In this document: positions 1 to 6,035 of the stretch, one piece after another
Numbering within the stretch: the stretch's first letter is position 1
Layout of the letters: each line of letters starts with the position of its first letter
Virus record (IMG/VR): IMGVR_UViG_3300032323_000188
Coordinates: 1-22,820 of that record
Origin: a virus
Strand: one strand, 5' to 3'
DNA: 22,820 nt
Program-made: the position numbers and the translations under genes
The notes under the pieces: generated by a model
What the model was told of the DNA's origin: nothing
Seen by the model: the letters and a program-made list of their open reading frames with translations, nothing else
Databases searched by the model: none

Positions 1-1
1 A

Positions 2-871
2 CGCCTAGGCGACCACCCAAGAACAGTTATTACGACGACCCCTAAGCCAGTACCCCTAATTCGTAAGCTGAACGGCAGAGATGACGGCTCAGTTGTGGTC
101 GTTCGCGGTTCTACCTTCGATAACGCTAAGAACCTAGCACCCCAAGCCCTAGTCGAGTTACAGGCTCGATACAACGGCACACGCTTGGGTCGCCAAGAAC
201 TCTATGGCGAGATCCTAGAGGACATCGAAGGCGCGTTATGGACAAAGGGGCTTATTGAGCGTAATCGCATTACGGAGATTCCCCCACTATCTCGCATTAC
301 TGTATCTATTGACCCTGCGGTAACGAATACCCAAGACTCTGATGAAACCGGAATTATCGTATGCGGGGCTGACGCGCGAGGGTTCGGCTATGTGCTGGGC
401 GATCATTCATTTAAGGGTTCGCCCCTCGAATGGGCGCGTAAGGCGGTCGAGATTTACAAGGAATACAAGGCTGACTCGATTCTCGTCGAGGTTAATCAAG
501 GTGGCGACATGGTAAGCGCGGTTCTCCGCCAAGTAGACGCTACTCTCCCTATCCGCGAGGTGCGAGCGCACATAGGTAAGAAGCTAAGGGCTGAACCTGT
601 CGCTGCCATGTATGAGCAAGGGCGTATTAAACATGTGGGAATCTATGAGAAGCTTGAAGACCAAATGACTATGTGGACGCCCGAAAGCCCTACCTCACCA
701 GATAGGCTCGACGCTATGGTGCAAGGCTTCGCGGATCTGTTAGGCACAACTAATATCTCGAATTACTTTAACGCTATTGCTAACTTCTGTATGAAATGCA
801 ATTTACCTATGCCCAAGTCGCAGAGCCATTGTTCCAAGTGTGGTTCTGTTATGATTCAGCCTGAATCTTAA
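2..871 (+). CDS. terL: Terminase large subunit, C-terminal part (5' end cut by window edge)
   Basis: This is the motor and nuclease that packages phage DNA into proheads. The frame is open to the left edge, so the GTG at 95 is not the real start. The first codons read PRTVITTTPKP, the end of the ATPase domain around the coupling motif. The RNase H-like nuclease follows, with SIDPAVTN (Asp, codon at 311), LVEVNQGG (Glu, codon at 488) and DRLDAMV (Asp, codon at 710), the usual acidic metal ligands. The C-terminus adds a CxxC-x10-CxxC zinc ribbon (codons 788-841), which is not a standard part of TerL. An SD sequence for the next gene follows directly. The small subunit and Walker motifs must lie upstream of the window. 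The assignment is firm. Confidence 0.96.
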   Translation, partial: RLGDHPRTVITTTPKPVPLIRKLNGRDDGSVVVVRGSTFDNAKNLAPQALVELQARYNGTRLGRQELYGEILEDIEGALWTKGLIERNRITEIPPLSRITVSIDPAVTNTQDSDETGIIVCGADARGFGYVLGDHSFKGSPLEWARKAVEIYKEYKADSILVEVNQGGDMVSAVLRQVDATLPIREVRAHIGKKLRAEPVAAMYEQGRIKHVGIYEKLEDQMTMWTPESPTSPDRLDAMVQGFADLLGTTNISNYFNAIANFCMKCNLPMPKSQSHCSKCGSVMIQPES

Positions 872-881
872 AGGAGAAAAT

Positions 882-1163
882 ATGGCAACGATTCATTTGA
901 CCCCAATTGTTCGGGCAACAGCGCAAAAGTTATTCACAATTCCAACAGGCGTTCAGTACACAACAGTGACAATCTATAACGGATCTGCTGCTTCTATTTT
1001 CGTAGGCGACGCTACCTGTACGACAACTGGCGCAAACAAAGGCATGACTGTTGCTGCAGCCGGAAGCTTGGTGTTGAACATGAATGCTAACGATTCTCTT
1101 TGGGCGATCGCAGCGAGCGCTACCGCAGCAGGAGAAGTTGTAATTATTTATTCTGGTGTCTAA
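882..1163 (+). CDS. Small beta-rich virion protein, first gene of adhesin cassette A
   Basis: A 93-aa protein with no recognised family. The start is fixed by a strong SD (AAAGGAGAAA) about 5 nt before the ATG. It is rich in Ala, Thr, Val and Gly and reads as alternating beta strands (LFTIPTGVQYTTVTIYNGS, then VAAAGSLVLNM, then VVIIYSGV). This pattern suits a small beta sandwich of the kind found in virion decoration and tail-tip proteins. By eye it resembles the C-terminal 80 or so residues of the protein at 17924, which contains IYTVPAST, IIVVNTSSS and IAANSSAYFDL in the same order. Its stop abuts the ATG of the polyglycine protein, so the two are probably translated together. Function is inferred from context only. 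Confidence 0.7.
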   Translation: MATIHLTPIVRATAQKLFTIPTGVQYTTVTIYNGSAASIFVGDATCTTTGANKGMTVAAAGSLVLNMNANDSLWAIAASATAAGEVVIIYSGV

Positions 1164-2048
1164 ATGAGGCGCGCTATTTACGGAACAGTCGCTCAACCTA
1201 ATCAAGCTAGCCAACCACAACCAGTATCAGTAGACATTTTCTTGCTTGCTGGTGGCGGTGGCGGTGGTGCTGACTGGGTTTCTGGTGGTGGAGGTGGTGG
1301 CTTTAGAGAGTTCACTGCTTCTTTACTACCTGTAGCGACTCCTTTAACTTTTTCGGTTGGTGCTGGAGGGGCTGCTATTGCTCGTCTTGCAACCAATGAA
1401 GCGACAGGAAGCCCATCTTCTATTTCTGGATCTGGTTTTACTACAATTTCGGCTGCTGGCGGTGGCGGTGCGAAAACTTGGTACGGTCCGCAAACAGGTA
1501 CTGGCGGTTCTGGTGGTGGTGGTTCTCCCGGGAATCAATCTGCGGGTGCAGGAAATACGCCAAGCACCTCTCCTGTTCAGGGCTATGACGGCGGTGTAAG
1601 CGTCGGAGACGGAGCAGCCTCAGCTGCTGGCGCTGGCGGTGGCGGGGCAAATGCCGTAGGTGGAAGTAACTCCGGTAACAACGGAGGAAGTGGTGGTAAT
1701 GGGCGTACCGCAGCAATTAATGGCGGTACATACGGCGGTGGTGGCGGAGCTGGTGGTGGCGATTCAGGCGGATCGGGTGGTTCAGGCGGATCGGGTGGAG
1801 GTGCTAGCGGAGCACCTGCTGGGTATGCAAATAATGGTTTTTCTGCCAACCCAAATACTGGCGGTGGTGGCGGTAGTGGTAACTACGGCGGTGGTAACGG
1901 TGGTAACGGTGGCTCGGGGCTTATCGTTATCAAGTATTTATCAACATTAACTCCGACAATTTCTGGTGGTTTAACGTCGAGCACCGCAACTGCTGGTGGA
2001 TTTAAGACAACAACATTTACGGCAGGAACAGGAACGGTGACTTTCTAA
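1164..2048 (+). CDS. Polyglycine-rich adhesin-like protein (cassette A)
   Basis: A 294-aa protein with a short N-terminal lead and then a Gly-rich domain. It has the hallmarks of the phage-tail glycine-rich domain family: a hydrophobic strand running into a Gly run (VDIFLLAGGGGGG), a second Gly run, LTFSVGAGGAA, many GGxGG blocks, and a closing strand (GSGLIVIKYL). Known relatives include receptor-binding adhesins of gp38 type, where Gly tracts pack as polyglycine-II helices and the loops contact the receptor. The last 40 or so residues (from TPTISGG) are Thr/Ala-rich and end in a likely beta strand. The gene follows 882-1163 with no gap and overlaps the next as TAATG. A receptor-binding role is inferred. 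Its place between terminase and portal is unusual. Confidence 0.8.
   Translation: MRRAIYGTVAQPNQASQPQPVSVDIFLLAGGGGGGADWVSGGGGGGFREFTASLLPVATPLTFSVGAGGAAIARLATNEATGSPSSISGSGFTTISAAGGGGAKTWYGPQTGTGGSGGGGSPGNQSAGAGNTPSTSPVQGYDGGVSVGDGAASAAGAGGGGANAVGGSNSGNNGGSGGNGRTAAINGGTYGGGGGAGGGDSGGSGGSGGSGGGASGAPAGYANNGFSANPNTGGGGGSGNYGGGNGGNGGSGLIVIKYLSTLTPTISGGLTSSTATAGGFKTTTFTAGTGTVTF
1763..1798 (+). repeat. Perfect 18-bp tandem duplication inside the polyglycine gene
   Basis: The unit TTCAGGCGGATCGGGTGG occurs twice in direct succession (1763-1780 and 1781-1798) with no mismatch, encoding the series SGGSGG twice. Identical codons across a Gly tract point to recent replication slippage, which would lengthen one polyglycine helix by six residues while keeping the frame. 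Confidence 0.9.
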
Positions 2049-2392
2049 TGGCTCATTACGCGTTTCTTGACAAAAATAACATAGTCACAGAGGTCATAAC
2101 TGGCCGGAATGAAACGGAAGTTGTAGAAGGAATCTCTGACTGGGAAGAACATTATGGCGCATTTCGTGGTCAGCGTTGCCTAAGAACAAGCTATTCAGGG
2201 TCTATCCGAGGTCGGTTCGCAGGAATTGGATATTCTTATGACGAGGAAGCAGACGTGTTTATTACGCCTCAGCCTTATCCGTCATGGAAGTTAGATTCCG
2301 GTAAGAATTGGCAAGCACCAAAGCCTTATCCAAAAGATAAGAAAGCTTACACATGGAATGAGAAAACCCTTAACTGGGATCTCCTAGCATAA
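2048..2392 (+). CDS. Small tail-associated protein following the adhesin (cassette A)
   Basis: A 114-aa soluble protein with no signal or membrane segment. It begins MAHYAFLDKNNIVTEVITG and contains DWEEHYG, RCLRTSY, RGRFAGIGYSYDEE, DVFITPQPYPSW and a Trp-rich end. I recognise this as a small protein family common in aquatic tailed phages, usually near tail-fibre genes; its biochemical role is not known to me. Its start overlaps the stop of the polyglycine gene (TAATG), implying coupled expression. A similar arrangement recurs at 19587, where another small protein beginning MAKFAAIQDDVVYNIIEA follows the second polyglycine gene. A role as adhesin chaperone or accessory tip protein is inference. 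Confidence 0.8.
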   Translation: MAHYAFLDKNNIVTEVITGRNETEVVEGISDWEEHYGAFRGQRCLRTSYSGSIRGRFAGIGYSYDEEADVFITPQPYPSWKLDSGKNWQAPKPYPKDKKAYTWNEKTLNWDLLA

Positions 2393-2393
2393 C

Positions 2394-2416
2394 TGGTACT
2401 ATTACGGCAGCCGTAA
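2394..2416 (+). promoter_or_regulatory. Extended -10-like element and short hairpin before the portal gene
   Basis: The gap between cassette A and the portal holds TGGTACTAT (TGN-TANNNT, 2394-2402), overlapping a 6-bp hairpin TTACGG-CAG-CCGTAA (2402-2416). No T tract follows, so this is not an obvious terminator. No convincing -35 is seen. The site could restart transcription of the head genes. Confidence 0.3.
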
Positions 2417-2443
2417 CACAAGGGCAATACAAGGGAGATTCAC

Positions 2444-4285
2444 ATGGGTCTAAGAGACCGAATCGCAAAAGCAATAGCAAGAACAGACGTAGAAAAGGCA
2501 GCGCCTAATCTCCCAGCAGGATCGGTTACTATGACCGAACAACAAATGCGCCAAGCCAATGGGGCGATTGGTCAAACATACGGTAACAATGTGCCATTAG
2601 AGCGCAACCCTTGGTTGTCTATGGTTCCATTCGGTCCGGGAAACCCAATTACTCCGGGAGCGATTAACCCACTACGCGCTGACGGTCGCCCAGATCCCCG
2701 ACGCTACGAATACCAAGTAGCACAAAACATAAACATAACTGAAACTCGCCTCGTTCCTTTTAAGACTTTACGCGCAGCAGCCGACCAGATAGATATTATT
2801 CGTCGTTGCGTTGAGGTAATTAAAAGCAAGCTTGTAGGCTTAGAGTTCGACATAGTATTAGGCCAAGACGCAGGAGAAAAGATTCAAGCCAAGTCCGGCG
2901 GAGACCATGTCCGCGCTATGGTGAGCGCTCGCGAAGAATTGACTGATGAGATAGACCGCCTACGCACATTCTGGGAAAACCCAGATAAGGCGAACGGATT
3001 AACTTTCACAGACTGGTTAATGATTGCGCTAGAGGAAGTTCTCGTTATTGACGCGCTCGCTATCTGGCCACAGAAGACAGTAGGTGGAGATTTATACGGC
3101 TTACAGATTCTCGACGGCGCAACTATTAAGCCATTATTAGATGATCGCGGTATGCGCCCAATGGCACCTGCCCCTGCCTTTCAACAGATTTTGTATGGCT
3201 TCCCACGCTCGGAATTCTCAGCCAATAGTGATGACCCGCAAGCCGACGGCGAATTTACTTGTGATGATCTTGCGTACCTCGTGCGTAATCGCCGAACAAC
3301 AAGCCTGTACGGACAATCACCAGTAGAGCGATCCCTCCCTCTCGCAGATATTTATCTTCGACGCCAACAATGGATTCGCGCCGAATACACAGACGGCGTA
3401 ATCCCAGCCATGATGTTTGAGACAGACGCTACATGGGGTACGAACCCAGACCTCTTGCGCGCGTACGAGAATATCCTCAATGACGATCTTGCTGGACAGA
3501 CAGAGCAACGCAAGCGCGCTCGCCTATTGCCTACCGGACTCAAGGCGGTCATGGACGAAGGATACGGAGAAAAGTTCAAGGACACGCTCGATAACTTCCT
3601 CATCGAATCTATCTGTGGACACTTCGGCGTTCAGCCAACAGAGATTGGATACAACCCAAAGGGTGGGCTAGGCGGAGCAGGGTTCGAAGAAGGTAAGGCA
3701 GGTAACGCTGAGGCTCTCGGCGCTCAACCTCTTATCGCATGGCTCAACAAAATGCTCACCAACCTTTCATACACTTACCTCGGTATGCCCCGCGAACTCG
3801 AATTCCGGTTAATGCCAAGCAAGCGCCAAGACGACGAATCAAGCGCGCGTAAGCACCAGATAGAAATTACCTCAGCAGCTAAGACTGTGAATGAGGGTCG
3901 CGCGGAACTAGGCTTACCGCTCTTGGATACCCCACAAGCAGACATGCCAATTCTTCTTGCGGGTCAATCAGTATTGCTATTCAGCCCCGACGGAATTATC
4001 GACGCTATGGCTGGCGGATCTGCGCCACAACTAGAATCAGACGGCGTAACAGAGGTAGAGGGAACAGAAACCCCAGCGCCTAAGGCGGAAGAAGAAGTCG
4101 AGCCTAAAAAGGAAGAAGTCGCGGTAGAGGTTAAAGCCTTTATGAAGTGGGCAAACAAAGGGCGACGCGGTAGGGATTTCGAGTTCAAGACTATCGACTC
4201 GGTAGTTGCCGACGCGCTTAATCGTTGCGCTATGGAAGGCGACCTTGAAACGGCTCGCCAACTAGCCAAAGCGTATATTTACTAA
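2444..4285 (+). CDS. Portal protein
   Basis: A 613-aa protein placed after terminase and before MuF, as expected for the dodecameric ring at the capsid vertex through which DNA passes. It contains portal-like segments: FKTLRAAADQIDIIRRCVEV early, the wing/stem region with LVRNRRTTSLYGQSPVERSL around residues 278-297, then a long helical part with YTDGVIPAMMF. After about residue 535 the protein becomes Glu/Pro/Lys-rich and low in complexity, then ends in a short basic and helical tail (KWANKGRRGRDFEFK and beyond). That tail lies outside the usual portal core and may reach into the capsid. The start is set by an AGGGAGA SD. The stop overlaps the MuF start as TAATG. Confidence 0.93.
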   Translation: MGLRDRIAKAIARTDVEKAAPNLPAGSVTMTEQQMRQANGAIGQTYGNNVPLERNPWLSMVPFGPGNPITPGAINPLRADGRPDPRRYEYQVAQNINITETRLVPFKTLRAAADQIDIIRRCVEVIKSKLVGLEFDIVLGQDAGEKIQAKSGGDHVRAMVSAREELTDEIDRLRTFWENPDKANGLTFTDWLMIALEEVLVIDALAIWPQKTVGGDLYGLQILDGATIKPLLDDRGMRPMAPAPAFQQILYGFPRSEFSANSDDPQADGEFTCDDLAYLVRNRRTTSLYGQSPVERSLPLADIYLRRQQWIRAEYTDGVIPAMMFETDATWGTNPDLLRAYENILNDDLAGQTEQRKRARLLPTGLKAVMDEGYGEKFKDTLDNFLIESICGHFGVQPTEIGYNPKGGLGGAGFEEGKAGNAEALGAQPLIAWLNKMLTNLSYTYLGMPRELEFRLMPSKRQDDESSARKHQIEITSAAKTVNEGRAELGLPLLDTPQADMPILLAGQSVLLFSPDGIIDAMAGGSAPQLESDGVTEVEGTETPAPKAEEEVEPKKEEVAVEVKAFMKWANKGRRGRDFEFKTIDSVVADALNRCAMEGDLETARQLAKAYIY

Positions 4286-5772
4286 TGTGGGGCGCTCATA
4301 AGGTCGATGGGCGTATAGCAGCAAAGAATTCAGTTAAGATCCGCGCAGCGCTACGCCAAAGTATCGACGCCAAAGAGGTGTTCGAAGAGTATTCGCGTAC
4401 CCAACCCAATGTAAGCGATAACATCACGCAAGACCGCGCTCGCGCGCGCGCGTGGGCTATGCTCAATGTGCGCGTAAATACCGAACCTATTACCGCAGCA
4501 CTACGCGCAATTTACGCAGACGGCTATGTATTAGGGGAAGCTTCGGCGCAAGAAGCGGTCGCTCGCGCGCGTAAGGCACAAGATAAAGCCCTAAGTAAGT
4601 CCGACGACGCCTACATAGACTGGTCAAAATGGACTCCCGGCAACAAGGCGACGGCACTATTGCTCCGCCCTCGTGGGGCATTCAAGAAATTCCTAGACGA
4701 CGCTGGCGTTGTAAGCAAGGCTATCGAGAAGGCTGGTTACGATCGTATTGGTACGGCGCTGGCAGATTCGATTGCAGCAGGATTCAGCCCAACCAGAGCA
4801 GCGAAAGTAATCACAGAGAAGATAGGCGACCCCGCGCGAGCGCTGACTATTGCCATAACAGAACAGAATCGCGCCATGAGTGCTGCGACACTATTAACAT
4901 ACCAAGAAGCACAAGTAGAACAGATTGAGTGGAACGCGGTAGAGCCTTGCGACATTTGCGCGCCGAATGACGGACAGGTAGTGAATCTAGGGGAAGCATT
5001 TGATTCCGGCGATACCCAACCACCCGCTCACCCGAACTGCCGTTGCGCTCTATTGCCTGTAATTATGGGTATGGTAGATGATCTCAGCTTGGGGCAAGAT
5101 TTCCTCGACACACTAGGCGGAGCAGATGTAGAAGAGCAAAGATTTCCTGCGAGCCTATCCATTGAAGAAGCCGCAACTATCATTCGCGCAGCAACGCCAA
5201 GAAGCGACAAAGGAGATTACAAACTTGAGGCTATTCAGGAAGCCTTGGGCTTCAATGGCTTACCTAAATTGGTCACAGAACAAGAAATGGAGCAACTTAA
5301 ATCAGAAGGCTGGACAGGCGTTTATCGCGGAGTCAGGAATTTGGGTGTTAAAGATTACCTCGCCCCTGAATTGGTCGCTGAATTTAAAACTGGGAAGCAT
5401 TATCCAGGTTTAGGCATTTTTGGCAATGGTACTTATGCTTCGACAGACATCGTAACTGCTGGGAATTATGCAGAAGGTCGCACAGCGAATCTCATTACTT
5501 TAGCCATTTCCCCCGAAGCGAAAATTATTAACTACAAAGATTTGCAGCTAATGTTGGAGGCGGAGCAAACCCAAGTAATAGATCGCATGGGAGCAAGCCA
5601 GTATGTCCATAGCGGAGAAATGGCGATTTTCAACGACCCGGGAAGGTACGCTGCGTCAAAGGGTTACGACGCTATAATTGTTCCACAACGAGAGAAGAGC
5701 AATCAGCTTACCCAAAGAGACGAAGATTTTTATGTAATCCTCAATAGAACAAAGGTGGCGGTGGTTGAATGA
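4285..5772 (+). CDS. MuF capsid morphogenesis protein fused to an ADP-ribosyltransferase-like domain
   Basis: A 495-aa fusion. Residues 1-265 are an SPP1 gp7/MuF-type head protein with the diagnostic VEPCDIC (C222, C225) and PPAHPNCRC (H249, C252, C254) metal-site signature. Residues 305-495 look like an ADP-ribosyltransferase (ART): VYRGV with R348, a GIFGNGTYAST segment at 377-387 with S386/T387, GNYA at 393-396, GYDAIIV at 460-466, and a final strand DEDFYVILNR with E480. These fit the R-S-E order of ART toxins. MuF proteins carrying C-terminal polymorphic toxin domains, including ARTs, are described for many phages. My hand count gives about 55% GC in 4381-4860 but 46% in 5221-5700, suggesting separate origins. 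MuF is packaged in the head, so delivery into the new host is plausible. Activity is unproven. Confidence 0.88.
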   Translation: MWGAHKVDGRIAAKNSVKIRAALRQSIDAKEVFEEYSRTQPNVSDNITQDRARARAWAMLNVRVNTEPITAALRAIYADGYVLGEASAQEAVARARKAQDKALSKSDDAYIDWSKWTPGNKATALLLRPRGAFKKFLDDAGVVSKAIEKAGYDRIGTALADSIAAGFSPTRAAKVITEKIGDPARALTIAITEQNRAMSAATLLTYQEAQVEQIEWNAVEPCDICAPNDGQVVNLGEAFDSGDTQPPAHPNCRCALLPVIMGMVDDLSLGQDFLDTLGGADVEEQRFPASLSIEEAATIIRAATPRSDKGDYKLEAIQEALGFNGLPKLVTEQEMEQLKSEGWTGVYRGVRNLGVKDYLAPELVAEFKTGKHYPGLGIFGNGTYASTDIVTAGNYAEGRTANLITLAISPEAKIINYKDLQLMLEAEQTQVIDRMGASQYVHSGEMAIFNDPGRYAASKGYDAIIVPQREKSNQLTQRDEDFYVILNRTKVAVVE

Positions 5773-5960
5773 AAGCAGAAATTAGCAGGTTAGCAGCAAT
5801 AATCGTACAAGAAATGCCTATGTCCGAACGCGTCAAGCTGATACCTTTCATCGAAAAAGCGCAATCCCTCAAGGACATTCCTGAGCCTTGGCGGGGGCAA
5901 ATGAAAGCCCTTAAAAAAGACCTAGCCGATCCATACGGCGGTCGCATACAAGAACTCTGA
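5769..5960 (+). CDS. 63-aa ORF overlapping the MuF-ART stop; candidate immunity protein
   Basis: This small, charged, apparently helical protein has no cysteine, signal peptide or membrane segment. Recognisable stretches are IVQEMPMSERVKLIPFIEK and SLKDIPEPWRGQMK. Its ATG overlaps the MuF-ART stop codon (ATGA), so translation is coupled to the toxin-like domain, and the unit ends here: a 75-nt gap follows before the protease. Being small, soluble and translationally coupled just downstream of a polymorphic toxin domain is the usual setting for a cognate immunity gene. I do not recognise a family, so the role is inference; it could equally be a small head accessory protein. Confidence 0.65.
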   Translation: MKAEISRLAAIIVQEMPMSERVKLIPFIEKAQSLKDIPEPWRGQMKALKKDLADPYGGRIQEL

Positions 5961-5963
5961 CCC

Positions 5964-5972
5964 TGCTAAGCT
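5964..5972 (+). promoter_or_regulatory. Extended -10-like element before the protease gene
   Basis: TGC-TAAGCT in the 75-nt gap matches TGNTANNNT, the same pattern seen at 12655 and 22751. A second possible -10, TATGAT, lies at 6002-6007. Neither has a clear -35. A strong SD (AAGGAG) follows about 9 nt before the ATG at 6036. Confidence 0.3.
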
Positions 5973-6035
5973 TAGGGCAAGATTATCTTTACAGTCTGGC
6001 GTATGATTAGCAATAATTCTAAGGAGAATTCATAA

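Noticed and set aside
1202-1849. Minus-strand Pro-rich reading frames opposite the polyglycine gene at 1164-2048 (and likewise 18864-19373)
   Set aside because: They are the complement of GGN codons (CCN, Pro) and have no SD or family resemblance; open frames here follow from composition.
4441-4452. (CG)6 run inside the MuF gene as a possible Z-DNA or regulatory site
   Set aside because: It encodes Arg-Ala repeats within a conserved frame and fits the general GCGC-rich codon use of the phage.
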